Below are positions 15,076-23,243 of a DNA stretch of 64,000 nucleotides, one piece after another. The stretch's first letter is position 1. The number at the start of each line of letters is the position of its first letter. The notes below the pieces were generated by a model. The model did not search any database, was not told the DNA's origin, and was given only the letters and a program-made list of their open reading frames with translations. The translations under genes were made by a program, and so were the position numbers. The DNA comes from Actinomycetes bacterium (GTDB lineage: Bacteria > Actinomycetota > Acidimicrobiia > Acidimicrobiales > Microtrichaceae). The DNA is taken from assembly GCA_024222295.1 (NCBI GenBank), contig JAAEPF010000017.1, forward strand, positions 310,001 through 374,000, in the 5' to 3' direction.

Positions 15076-15996
15076 TCAGTCAGAGGTGAGTCCGTCCAGG
15101 TCGGCGTGCAGGTTGTGCGACATCTCGGCGCGCACGTCGTCGGGGATCACCACCGCGCGCCGGGCCGCCACGTCGAACGCGATGTTGACCACGGAGAAGG
15201 CGCACACCAGCTCGCCGCTTCCCACGTCGTGGACCCAGTGGTTGCTGGTCATGGTCTTCTCGGCGATGTTCGTCTCGACGCCGTAGCTCTGGACGCGCTC
15301 GCCGAGCGCCGGCAGGTGGTGCCAGCTGCCCCGCGTTTCCATCGTGGCCCATCCGATCTTCATGCCGCCCGGCCCTTCGCTGAACGGCCTGAAGTCGCGG
15401 CCCTTGACCGGTGTGCCACCCCAGACGAGTTCGGCAACGAGCCCGGAACGCAGTCGCCCCCTCGGGTCGCATTCCTCGGGGTGGATGACCCGCACCTCGC
15501 GCAACGCACAGTCGCGTTCGCGCAGCACGTCGAGTCCGGGCGCCATCGCGACGGGATCGTCGTCGATGGAGAGGCTCCGCGGCTGCCCGTGCTCGGGGAC
15601 GGCGACGCTCCACCCAGTGGCGGCATCGAGCACCCCCTGCTCGATGGGGAGCGGGTCCCCGCCATCGGCGTCGGCGGGCTGAAGGGTCAGCACGAAGGTC
15701 GCCGCGATGTCACCCGTGTCCGAGTTGGCCAGTTCCTCGTAGAGGCGCACGCGCTCTGCGTCGGCGTCCATCACGCCGCCGCGGACCTCGAGCTGTGCTC
15801 CGAGCATCTGCTCTCGGTGGTGCCGGGTGTAGCGGTCCCGCTGCATGACCGCCTGGCCGGCGCTGGTGGCCAGACCGATCGACTCCGCGATGCGCAGCGA
15901 ACCCGAATGGGCGTGCTCGGCGTAGAAGCGCACGTTCATGTGGCCGAGATGGTCGATCTGGTCCTCGGTGACCTCTGCTGTGTGAAGCTTCTGCAA
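15076..15996 (-). CDS. acyl-CoA thioesterase-like protein, double hotdog
   Basis: A 306-residue protein. The first half has the thioesterase hotdog opening: DQIDHLGHMNVRFYAEHAHSG, where DxxxHxNxxxY is characteristic of 4-hydroxybenzoyl-CoA-thioesterase/FadM-type enzymes. The second half (ALREVRVIHPEECDPRGRL... to VGSGELVCAFSVVNIAFD) looks like a second hotdog. TTG 15996 is the best start: AGGAGG lies eight bases upstream and the product then begins directly at the domain. It diverges from the SCO6745-type gene, with 45 bases between. It would release fatty or aromatic acids from CoA. Confidence 0.78.
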   Translation of the reverse strand: MQKLHTAEVTEDQIDHLGHMNVRFYAEHAHSGSLRIAESIGLATSAGQAVMQRDRYTRHHREQMLGAQLEVRGGVMDADAERVRLYEELANSDTGDIAATFVLTLQPADADGGDPLPIEQGVLDAATGWSVAVPEHGQPRSLSIDDDPVAMAPGLDVLRERDCALREVRVIHPEECDPRGRLRSGLVAELVWGGTPVKGRDFRPFSEGPGGMKIGWATMETRGSWHHLPALGERVQSYGVETNIAEKTMTSNHWVHDVGSGELVCAFSVVNIAFDVAARRAVVIPDDVRAEMSHNLHADLDGLTSD

Positions 15997-16041
15997 CTCC
16001 GGGCCTCCTGTGGTCGCCGGGGAGGATACTTTCGGGCAACG

Positions 16042-16917
16042 ATGAGCACCGACTGGATCGAACTGACGCGCCGGGCCGCGTTCGCCTCCCATCGCCTGAT
16101 CGGCTGGATCTACTGGGATCCGGTAGCGATCGAGCACTACGCGGCCCTCGGGGTCCCCGATGGGATGGGCTACTACATCGCCACCCGCGGAGCCTCGCTG
16201 GCTCCTGCGGGCCCGGGCGCTGTGACGGCCGCGTTCGGGTCCATCCATCCCGGCTTCGTGAAGGCGTCACTCGACATGTGCACCGCTGTCACCACCTTCG
16301 AGGCAGCCGCCGAGGCGCGCAACGCCGGAGTGGTTGCCGGAATCCACGAGTACGCCCCGGAGATCGCCGACGGCCTCGCCGCGTTGGCCGAACCGATGTG
16401 GGCGACCGCCGACTCGCTCGACCCTGCGGGCCGGGTGCTGTTCGCTTCCTTGCGTGACCAGCCGCGCCCCGATGACGCACTGCTGTCAGCTTGGTTGGCA
16501 GTGAACTGTGTCCGGGAATGGCGCGGTGATACACACTGGGCGATGCATATCGCGGCCGATGTCGACGGCACGATGGCCGGCATCCTCGACGGAGCGTGGC
16601 GCAACTACGACGACGACTGGCTGCCCCGTAGCCGTGGTGCCGACGATGCGGCCATGGAAGCGGCGATGAAGAGGCTGCAGGATCGTGGCTTCGCGGCCGG
16701 CGGCGAGGTCACCGACGCCGGTATCGCGTGGCGGGTGAACCACGAGAACGAGCTCGACAGGTTGTGTTCCGGTGGTTGGCAGCACCTCGGTGAGGCCAAC
16801 ACCCTGGCGTTCCTCGACCTGGTGGAGCCGGTCGGCGACCGCTTCATGGAGCGGATCGACGAGACGGCGGGCCCGAAGTGGATGCCCGCCGGACGCGACT
16901 GGCAGACACGCAAGTGA
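16042..16917 (+). CDS. SCO6745 family protein
   Basis: A 291-residue all-helical protein resembling the actinobacterial SCO6745 family. It shares the pattern of an opening RLIGWIYWDPVAIEHYAALG, then GYYIATRGASLAPAGPGAVTA, a helix around SLDMCTA and a Trp-rich C-terminal half. No catalytic residues are known to me for this family. A GGAGGA site lies about 15 bases upstream, with a TACTTT hexamer nine bases before ATG 16042, so either start mode is possible. It overlaps the next gene by GTGA, so the two products probably work together. Confidence 0.65.
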   Translation: MSTDWIELTRRAAFASHRLIGWIYWDPVAIEHYAALGVPDGMGYYIATRGASLAPAGPGAVTAAFGSIHPGFVKASLDMCTAVTTFEAAAEARNAGVVAGIHEYAPEIADGLAALAEPMWATADSLDPAGRVLFASLRDQPRPDDALLSAWLAVNCVREWRGDTHWAMHIAADVDGTMAGILDGAWRNYDDDWLPRSRGADDAAMEAAMKRLQDRGFAAGGEVTDAGIAWRVNHENELDRLCSGGWQHLGEANTLAFLDLVEPVGDRFMERIDETAGPKWMPAGRDWQTRK

Positions 16918-18176
16918 ACGACCGGATCGACCCGATCAGCTCGCTCGACCAACCAGGTCTGGCGGTCATGGCGCGCGAGTACCTGCTGTGTGGGCACCTG
17001 ATCGACCGCGCCGCGATGGGCTACCTGATCGGGCCGTGGGGCCGTGACGGCATGCGCGACATCGCGATCGACGAGTGGATGGGCGCCAGCCCGGTCTACA
17101 CGAACAGGATGCAGCGCCTGCTCGGGTTCGATGGCGACGACGTCGCCACGATCTTCAAGGGCATGCAGTTCGACATCGGTGCGCCACACGAGTTCCTCGA
17201 CTTCCGCTTCACAGTGCACGACGCCGACCACGGGGACTTCCGGCTCGAGCATTGCGGAGCCCTGATGGATGTGGAGCCGATGGGGGAGGAGTTCGTGTTG
17301 GCCATGTGCCATGACATCGAGGACCCCACCTTCGATGCCACGGCCTGTGCAACCAATCCGCGGGCTCGCATGAGGCCGGTGCACCGCCCGCCCCGCCAAC
17401 CGGCGGACCGACACCCTCATTGCGCCTGGACTGTGGTCATCGACCACGGCGCGGAGCCGATCGCCGAAGCGGAAGTGACCGCCCTCATGCGCACCACCCG
17501 CGCCGCCGACGTACCGATTGCGGAGATAGTCGATGACGGTTCTGGCGCCTTGGCCAACTACTCCGGGGAACTGATCGACCCGATCCGAATGGAGGACTTC
17601 ACCGCCGGCGCGCTGGTGGCCGTCATCGACGAGGTGTGCCTCCAGCAGCACCTGCTGGCGATGTCATTCATGCAGGCCGTCGAGCGCCGACACGGCCCCG
17701 AGGCGGCCGCCGAGATGGGTGACCACCAGTTGACGGGCATTGCGGGAATCACGGCCGAGCGGCTGCGCGCAGCGCTGGGGCTCGGCACTGACAGCTCATC
17801 GATGGCCACGGTGTTCGAGCTCCACCCGGCACTGCGCCCTGCCACGTACGTGGATGCCCGGGTCGAGTCCGGCGCGGATGAGGTGACCGTGTCGCTGCAC
17901 GAATGCGCCGCCACATCGGAGGACGGCCACAACTCCTGGATCGGACTGCTCGTTGACGGGCAGCAGCGGCCGGTCGAGGCCATCGCACATGCCGTTGACC
18001 CCACTGCGGTGGTGCAACGTGCGGAACCTCTCGACGGCGCGGTCGCATCATGGAGCGTCACCGCGGGCGACCAACAGCGGGGCGAGCATCCCGAAGTCGG
18101 CGTGACGCGCCTTTCCACGGGGGCCGGATTCAGCTTCGGGGCGCCGTCGGAGGTTGCGGTGCGCCTTCACCGGTGA
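16914..18176 (+). CDS. protein of unknown function, coupled to SCO6745-type gene
   Basis: A 420-residue soluble protein starting at GTG 16914, which overlaps the previous stop (GTGA). The N-terminal half is helical. A central stretch with several Cys/His (EHCGALMDVEP, MCHDIEDPTF, then NPRARMRPVHRPP and HCAWTVVID) is faintly like the metal- or substrate-binding part of L-2-amino-thiazoline-4-carboxylate hydrolases, but this is weak. The C-terminal third is beta-rich. I do not recognise a definite family. It is well supported as a gene by coupling and length. Confidence 0.7.
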   Translation: MNDRIDPISSLDQPGLAVMAREYLLCGHLIDRAAMGYLIGPWGRDGMRDIAIDEWMGASPVYTNRMQRLLGFDGDDVATIFKGMQFDIGAPHEFLDFRFTVHDADHGDFRLEHCGALMDVEPMGEEFVLAMCHDIEDPTFDATACATNPRARMRPVHRPPRQPADRHPHCAWTVVIDHGAEPIAEAEVTALMRTTRAADVPIAEIVDDGSGALANYSGELIDPIRMEDFTAGALVAVIDEVCLQQHLLAMSFMQAVERRHGPEAAAEMGDHQLTGIAGITAERLRAALGLGTDSSSMATVFELHPALRPATYVDARVESGADEVTVSLHECAATSEDGHNSWIGLLVDGQQRPVEAIAHAVDPTAVVQRAEPLDGAVASWSVTAGDQQRGEHPEVGVTRLSTGAGFSFGAPSEVAVRLHR

Positions 18177-18184
18177 CAGCGGTC

Positions 18185-18190
18185 TACGTT
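18185..18190 (+). promoter_or_regulatory. predicted -10 element, FKBP gene
   Basis: TACGTT followed by six bases and ATG 18197; leaderless pattern. Confidence 0.5.
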
Positions 18191-18196
18191 GGCGGC

Positions 18197-18574
18197 ATGC
18201 CAGAGCAAGCACCAAACGTAGAGATCCCGGCCGGCGAGGCCCCACCAGCCGAGCTCCTCATCGAGGACATCGAGGTGGGGGACGGCCCCGAGGCGGTGCC
18301 GGGCCAGCCAGTGGAGGTCCACTACGTGGGCCACGCCTGGTCCACCGGCGACAAGTTCGACGCCTCCTGGGGCCGTGGAGACACCTTCGGCTTCCGTTTG
18401 GGAGCCGGCCAGGTCATAGCGGGTTGGGACCAGGGTGTGGTGGGCATGAAGCTCGGCGGGCGCCGCCGACTGACCATCCCGCCCGACATGGCCTACGGCC
18501 CCGCGGGTGCGGGCGGGGTGATCGGCCCCAACGAGACACTCGTTTTCGTGGTCGACCTGCTCGGCGTCGGCTGA
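18197..18574 (+). CDS. FKBP-type peptidyl-prolyl cis-trans isomerase
   Basis: A 125-residue single-domain FKBP. The family signature is clear: VEVHYVGHAWSTGDKFDASW, then FRLGAGQVIAGWDQGVVGMKLGG, RRLTIPPDMAYGPAG and a closing ETLVFVVDLLGV. These residues form the half-barrel pocket that isomerises Xaa-Pro bonds. There is no signal peptide, so it is cytoplasmic and acts on nascent or regulatory proteins. It is monocistronic, with the convergent P450 gene ending six bases after it. Confidence 0.92.
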   Translation: MPEQAPNVEIPAGEAPPAELLIEDIEVGDGPEAVPGQPVEVHYVGHAWSTGDKFDASWGRGDTFGFRLGAGQVIAGWDQGVVGMKLGGRRRLTIPPDMAYGPAGAGGVIGPNETLVFVVDLLGVG

Positions 18575-18579
18575 GCAGG

Positions 18580-19788
18580 TCAGCTCGACCAGCGCGTGTC
18601 CAGGCGCAGCGGGCCGCGCATGACCGTGCCGCTCGGCGCAGCGGCTGCAGGATCCACCAGCTCCAGATCAGTCAGTCGTGACAGGAGGGCCTTGACGGCC
18701 ACCGCTATCTGGGCCTTCGCGAGGTGTGAGCCGGGGCAGTAGTGGCTGCCCAGACCGAAGGTGAGTACCCGCGGGTTCGTCCTGCCCGGATCGAACTGGT
18801 CGGGATGGTCGTACACAGCAGGGTCGCGGTTGGCCGAGGCGATGCCGAACAGGAGCATCGTGCCCGCAGGCACGTCATGGCCGGCCACGACCACATCGTT
18901 CGGAGCCAACCGCGGCAGCAACGCAAGCGGTGGCTCCCAGCGCAGCATCTCATCGACAGCCGCCGGAATCGACCCGGGGTCGCGCCGCAGTCGCTGCGCT
19001 GAGCCGGGATGGCTGAGCACCGCGTAGAGGGTGTTGCCGAGTCCGTGGTACGAGGTCGTCGCACCGGCCGAGAAAAGGGCGCGCACGTGGCTGCGGATCT
19101 CATCGTCGTCGAGTCGACGGCCGCCGCGCTCGGAGGTGACCATCGACGACAGCTGGTCATCCACGGGGCAGCGGCGCCTGTCCGCCAGCACGGGGTCGAG
19201 GTACTCGGTCAACTCGGCCGCGGCGGCCATCCCGGCCGCCTGGTCGAGCGGGTAGCCGAGAATCCCCAATGCCCAGTCCATGAAGCGGTCGGCTTCGTCG
19301 AAGGGCAGACCCATCCGGTCCGCGAACACGAGGAATGGAAATACGGCGGTGAACTCGGCGACCAGGTCCGCTTCACCCCTCGCAGCGAAGCGGTCGATCA
19401 CGGAGTCCACCAGGGGCGGCAGGGCCCGTTGTGCGTAACGGGCAACGGGGCGTGCGCGCATCTCGCGGGTGGACAGGTCGCGCAGGACATGGTGCTCGGG
19501 GCCATCGAGGCTCTCGAAGGTGACCCCTTGGCACGGCTCGACAGTCATCGCGTAGGTGGGCCCGGCGGGGAGACCCTCGTCGTCGCGAAACGCCGCCTCC
19601 AGGTCGTCGTGGCGGGTGATCAGCTGCATCACGAAGTCGCCGAAACGTATCGGCGCGAGACGGTGCAGGGAGCGGATCCGCGCCAGCTCCGCGTGAAGCT
19701 CCGCCCCGGGCAGACGCCCGCCGCTCGGCCGGACCTCGAGGCCGAAGTCGTGGTCGCTGACAGCCTCGGCCAGCAGTGCTTGCGCCAT
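18580..19788 (-). CDS. cytochrome P450
   Basis: A 402-residue soluble bacterial P450. The I-helix oxygen-binding motif SAGATTSYH, the K-helix ExxR (EMLR) and the haem loop FGLGSHYCPG with the thiolate Cys at residue 351 are all intact. Such enzymes hydroxylate steroids, fatty acids or terpenes with electrons from ferredoxin; no ferredoxin or reductase gene is adjacent. A TANNNT hexamer lies eight bases before ATG 19788. The gene follows the nucleoside hydrolase operon on the same strand, with a 72-base gap. The substrate is not predictable. Confidence 0.93.
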   Translation of the reverse strand: MAQALLAEAVSDHDFGLEVRPSGGRLPGAELHAELARIRSLHRLAPIRFGDFVMQLITRHDDLEAAFRDDEGLPAGPTYAMTVEPCQGVTFESLDGPEHHVLRDLSTREMRARPVARYAQRALPPLVDSVIDRFAARGEADLVAEFTAVFPFLVFADRMGLPFDEADRFMDWALGILGYPLDQAAGMAAAAELTEYLDPVLADRRRCPVDDQLSSMVTSERGGRRLDDDEIRSHVRALFSAGATTSYHGLGNTLYAVLSHPGSAQRLRRDPGSIPAAVDEMLRWEPPLALLPRLAPNDVVVAGHDVPAGTMLLFGIASANRDPAVYDHPDQFDPGRTNPRVLTFGLGSHYCPGSHLAKAQIAVAVKALLSRLTDLELVDPAAAAPSGTVMRGPLRLDTRWSS

Positions 19789-19796
19789 GTGGCGGC

Positions 19797-19802
19797 AGGG
19801 TA
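19797..19802 (-). promoter_or_regulatory. predicted -10 element, P450 gene
   Basis: TACCCT on the minus strand, eight bases before ATG 19788. Confidence 0.4.
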
Positions 19803-19860
19803 GTGCGACAGGATGGGCCGACAGTCCGGTTGGACGGTTCGATCCGGCGGCCCAAGCCGG

Positions 19861-20676
19861 TCAGTGGTGCCAGTGCCCGAATCGCCGCGAGCAGCGTGCC
19901 AGTAGTCCCTTGCCACCGGGACGATCGCCGGGGTGCTTTGCCTGGTCCCAGATGTCCGCGCCGTGGATCGGCATGCCATGGCCGGGCAGCAGGTGGCGCA
20001 CGTCGAGTTCCTTCAGGCGGGCGGCCGTCTCGAGGGCGTCTGCGTAGTCGACGTACTCGGGGTTGAACCAGGCCGTGCCGTCCTGTGTGACCACGGCGTC
20101 GCCGGAGATGAGCGTGGACGACTCGCGATGATGCAAGCAGGTCGAATCGTCGGTGTGGCCGGGTGCGGCGACGGTGGTCCAATTGGGTGCCGACGGCACT
20201 GGGTCACCATCGGAGAGGAAGCCTGCGGGATCGAAGTCCACGGTCATCTGGTTGCCGGCGCCCCAACCAATGCTGCGGGCCTGGCCGAGAAACTCGCGCA
20301 GCCCCCTGAGAGAGAAGGGCTGCTCGCGGTAGACCGGCATGAACCTCACCGACGATTCGATCACCGGGAACGCCCGTGGAAGTTCGCCGGCCAGGTACGA
20401 CTCGCAGCGAGCCGGAAGGTGCACTGCGGCGTCGCATCCCGAAAGCAGGGTCGACACTCCGCCTACGTGGTCGGAGTGACCGTGGGTGCACACCACGGTC
20501 GAGATGTCGGCGGGTCCGGCACCTTCGCTGCGGGACAGCGCCTCGAGCATCTGTGAGGCGACGCTCGGGAGTCCGGGGTCCACCACCACGAGGGCGTCGT
20601 CGGCGGTGATGGCGTAGCTGTTGAAGATCCACTCCGACACCATCGTGACCGGAAGGTCGAACAGGCGGCCTGTCAT
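19861..20676 (-). CDS. MBL-fold metallo-hydrolase
   Basis: A 271-residue metallo-beta-lactamase-fold protein. The zinc motif HGHSDH is at residues 65-70, later ligands lie in APGHTDDS and SGDAV, and the final His in LPGHG: the glyoxalase II / lactonase-like set. It begins with ATG overlapping the TauD-type stop (ATGA, 20673-20676), so it is the third gene of a tightly coupled operon. A hydrolase acting on a lactone or ester made by the upstream enzymes is a reasonable guess. Confidence 0.82.
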   Translation of the reverse strand: MTGRLFDLPVTMVSEWIFNSYAITADDALVVVDPGLPSVASQMLEALSRSEGAGPADISTVVCTHGHSDHVGGVSTLLSGCDAAVHLPARCESYLAGELPRAFPVIESSVRFMPVYREQPFSLRGLREFLGQARSIGWGAGNQMTVDFDPAGFLSDGDPVPSAPNWTTVAAPGHTDDSTCLHHRESSTLISGDAVVTQDGTAWFNPEYVDYADALETAARLKELDVRHLLPGHGMPIHGADIWDQAKHPGDRPGGKGLLARCSRRFGHWHH

Positions 20677-21470
20677 CTCGGTCGGTCCCCCGCGAGGGTG
20701 GTACGCAACAGCCTCCTGTCAGCCCAGTCGTAGTCGTGCACGTGGAAATGCAGCGTGGAGCGGTTGTCCCAGATCACGAAATCGCCGGCCTCCCACTGGT
20801 GGCGGTGCACGAACCGGTCCTGTGTGGCGTGCCTGGTGAGCCTCTTGACCAGGTTCCGCCCCGTGTCATCGGGGAGGCCGAGCACCTCGCGGGTGAAGGC
20901 GTCGTTGACGAACAGTGACGGTCGGCCCGAGATCGGATGGGTGCGCACGACCGGGTGCTCCGCACTCGGCGCCTCGGAAGAGCCGGTGAGCAGGGCAGCT
21001 CCCGTCCCGATATGCAGCGCCCGTGCGTCCGCGATGTCGGCTGCGGTGGCCTCGTCGAGTGCCTCGAGCGCTGCCTCCTGGTCGGCGAAGAGCGTGTCGC
21101 CCCTGCCCGCAGGCAACACCTGCGCCGCGAGCATGGTGATCGATGGTGGCTCGGGCTCGAAGGTCACATCCGAGTGCCACACGGAGGTGGCCTTGATCTC
21201 GGGACCGAGGTTGATGACCTCCACGATCGGCGGGTAGCCGTCGAGGTGGGGGAAGATCGGGTGCACCGTTGGCTCCCCGAGTGCGCTGCTGACCGTCATC
21301 AGGTCGGCTGCGTCGAAGTGGGCGCCGCGGGCCACGAGCACCTTGTGCTCGACAAGTGCGGCCATCAGTTTGTCGCGGGCCGCCTGGTCTGTGAGCGAAG
21401 CCGGATCGAGGCCGTCGACCTCCGCGCCGAGCACGTCGGCACCGGGCGTCACCCGCAGGGTGCGCTTCAC
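20673..21470 (-). CDS. TauD/TfdA-family Fe(II)/2-oxoglutarate dioxygenase
   Basis: A 265-residue dioxygenase. The Fe(II) facial triad is visible as His99-x-Asp101 in VWHSDVTF and His241 in NRSTLHFHVHD. The 2-oxoglutarate-binding Arg follows in ADRRLLRTTLAGDRP. Known members oxidise taurine, 2,4-D, alkyl sulfates or, as LipL, nucleotides. The gene overlaps the nucleoside hydrolase upstream and the MBL gene downstream by four bases each, so its substrate may be a nucleoside- or sugar-linked compound (inference). Confidence 0.87.
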   Translation of the reverse strand: MKRTLRVTPGADVLGAEVDGLDPASLTDQAARDKLMAALVEHKVLVARGAHFDAADLMTVSSALGEPTVHPIFPHLDGYPPIVEVINLGPEIKATSVWHSDVTFEPEPPSITMLAAQVLPAGRGDTLFADQEAALEALDEATAADIADARALHIGTGAALLTGSSEAPSAEHPVVRTHPISGRPSLFVNDAFTREVLGLPDDTGRNLVKRLTRHATQDRFVHRHQWEAGDFVIWDNRSTLHFHVHDYDWADRRLLRTTLAGDRPR

Positions 21471-22432
21471 AGTGTCGCGGTGACCCGTTGGGCGAAGAGG
21501 GCGGCGAACCGATCCACCTCCACATCGAGGGCCACGGAGGTGTTGGGGTTCTTGCCGACGAGCAGCATGCGCAGGATCTCGTTGGTGTACGTCACGGTCA
21601 TCCCCTGCGCGGGCCCGTCGCCGGTTTCGATCTGCACGAGCAGGTCACGACAGCCCACCAGATCGGGATCGATCGCAGCTGCAACCGCGAGTGAGTCGTA
21701 GAGGTGCAGTGAGCCGTCACCGTCATCCGCCGCGCCGCGGATGTCGATCCATGCCTTGGAGCACTCGGCGGCGAACGAAGCCAGCTTCGAGCCGCGCTCG
21801 GCCAGGGCGTCCACCTGGGAGGTGTCGAAGCTGGTCTGGTGGCACACGTCGAGGCCCACCATCGTGATCGGTGCGCCGCTGCCGAACACGCCGTCGGCCG
21901 CCTCGGGGTCCATCCAGATGTTGAACTCCGCGGCCGGCGTGATGTTGCCCCCGCATGTGGCTGCGCCCCCCATGATCACGAGACGATCGAGGTTGGCCGC
22001 GAACGTGTCGTCGGCCTCGATCGCGGCAGCGATGTTGGTCAGCGGGCCGATGGCCACCACGGTGATCTCTCCGGGTGAGTCCGCGACGGTCGAGGTGAGG
22101 AACTCCACCGCCGTCGACTCGGGCAGTGTCAGCTCGGGGGCCAGCCGTGTGAGGCCCTCGCGCTGGTTGAGCCAGCTGGTCTGCAGCGCCCGCTTCTGGG
22201 TATCACGGGGTTCGTGCGCCCCGGCGTGGACTGGCACATCGGGGCGGCCCGCTAGTTGGAGGAGGTGGTTGGCGTTGGACCAGGAGTGCGACACGGGGAC
22301 GTTGCCGTGGGTGAGCGTGATTCCCTCGACGGTCACGCCCGGCGAGCCCAGCGCGTAGAGGATCGCGAACCCGTCCTCCGGATCCGTGCCCAGACTTCCC
22401 ATGCCCGGGTCGGTGTCGATCACGAGTCGCAT
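21467..22432 (-). CDS. nucleoside hydrolase (IunH family)
   Basis: A 321-residue protein with the N-terminal Ca2+-binding DTDPG (residues 5-9), extended by an unusual loop before the second Asp, then VVAIGPLTNIAAAI and EFNIWMDPEAA. These residues hold the metal and the ribose. The C-terminal site, often HDPxAV in group I enzymes, reads LYDSLAVA here, so the leaving-group His is missing. The base specificity or even the reaction may therefore differ. It is the first gene of an operon with the TauD-type and MBL genes. It diverges from the Coq4-like gene, with only 37 bases between the starts. Confidence 0.83.
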   Translation of the reverse strand: MRLVIDTDPGMGSLGTDPEDGFAILYALGSPGVTVEGITLTHGNVPVSHSWSNANHLLQLAGRPDVPVHAGAHEPRDTQKRALQTSWLNQREGLTRLAPELTLPESTAVEFLTSTVADSPGEITVVAIGPLTNIAAAIEADDTFAANLDRLVIMGGAATCGGNITPAAEFNIWMDPEAADGVFGSGAPITMVGLDVCHQTSFDTSQVDALAERGSKLASFAAECSKAWIDIRGAADDGDGSLHLYDSLAVAAAIDPDLVGCRDLLVQIETGDGPAQGMTVTYTNEILRMLLVGKNPNTSVALDVEVDRFAALFAQRVTATL

Positions 22433-22456
22433 GGAGACACTCTGCCACCTCGCGCC

Positions 22457-22462
22457 TACTGT
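22457..22462 (+). promoter_or_regulatory. predicted -10 element, Coq4-like gene
   Basis: TACTGT followed by seven bases and GTG 22470; leaderless pattern within a 37-base divergent intergenic region. Confidence 0.5.
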
Positions 22463-22469
22463 CATCGAC

Positions 22470-23153
22470 GTGGCTGACTCACCCCCTGCACGACCCGACT
22501 CGCCCGAACTGAGCCCCGAACTCACCCAGGCCCTCCTCACGTCGCTTCGGAGATGGACGGTCGACGCATCGGTACCGCTGGCCCACACCCTCCTCGAAGA
22601 GGCCGGGGACGCCGCTCTGGAGGCCTACGACGCGATGGCGCTGGCGAACCCGGCGGCACCCGAACTGCTCGAGGACCGCTACCTCAGCCCCGTCCCCGAC
22701 ATGGACGAGCTCCGTGGCCTTGGTGAAGGCACGCTCGGGCGGGCGTTCGCGCAGCACATCGACGCCAACGGTCTCGACGTGGACAAGCTTCGCGAGTCGG
22801 CCTTCATCGACGCCCACGCGAAACGTGGCGAGGACCAGGGCTACCTGGCAGAGCGGGGATTCCAGCTGCACGACCTCTTCCATGTGCTCACCGGATACGA
22901 CACTTCTCCGCTCGGTGAGGTGAAGGTCGTCTGCTTCACCGCAGCCCAGATAGCGGCACCGTACCCCGTGATGATCATGACGACCCGGCCGCTGCAGATG
23001 GCCTTGTACGAGCCCAACCTGCTGCCGTTCGTCATGGACGCGGTGACCGAGGGATGGCAGCGCGGTCGGGTTGCCGACCAGCTGATCGGCGTGCGCTGGG
23101 AGGACCACTGGGGTGAGCCGCTAGAAGAGCTGCGCACGGCGCATGGGCTCTGA
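22470..23153 (+). CDS. Coq4-like protein
   Basis: A 227-residue helical protein carrying the Coq4 metal motif HDxxH-x11-E: HDLFH at 134-138 and Glu150. The preceding GEGTLGRAFAQHIDANGL matches the conserved GTLG segment of Coq4. Eukaryotic COQ4 acts on the ring C1 position in coenzyme Q synthesis. Actinobacteria make menaquinone, so the role here must differ and probably involves another hydrophobic ring or lipid. GTG 22470 is chosen from the leaderless pattern; an in-frame ATG at 22431 would run into the divergent gene. Confidence 0.72.
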   Translation: MADSPPARPDSPELSPELTQALLTSLRRWTVDASVPLAHTLLEEAGDAALEAYDAMALANPAAPELLEDRYLSPVPDMDELRGLGEGTLGRAFAQHIDANGLDVDKLRESAFIDAHAKRGEDQGYLAERGFQLHDLFHVLTGYDTSPLGEVKVVCFTAAQIAAPYPVMIMTTRPLQMALYEPNLLPFVMDAVTEGWQRGRVADQLIGVRWEDHWGEPLEELRTAHGL

Positions 23154-23243
23154 GGGCGTGCGGTAGGGGGTCCGGTGTGCTCAGGGCAGGCCGGCGTGAA
23201 GGTGCCACCCATCGGCGCACCCTGGGCCTCGCGTCCGTGTCGG

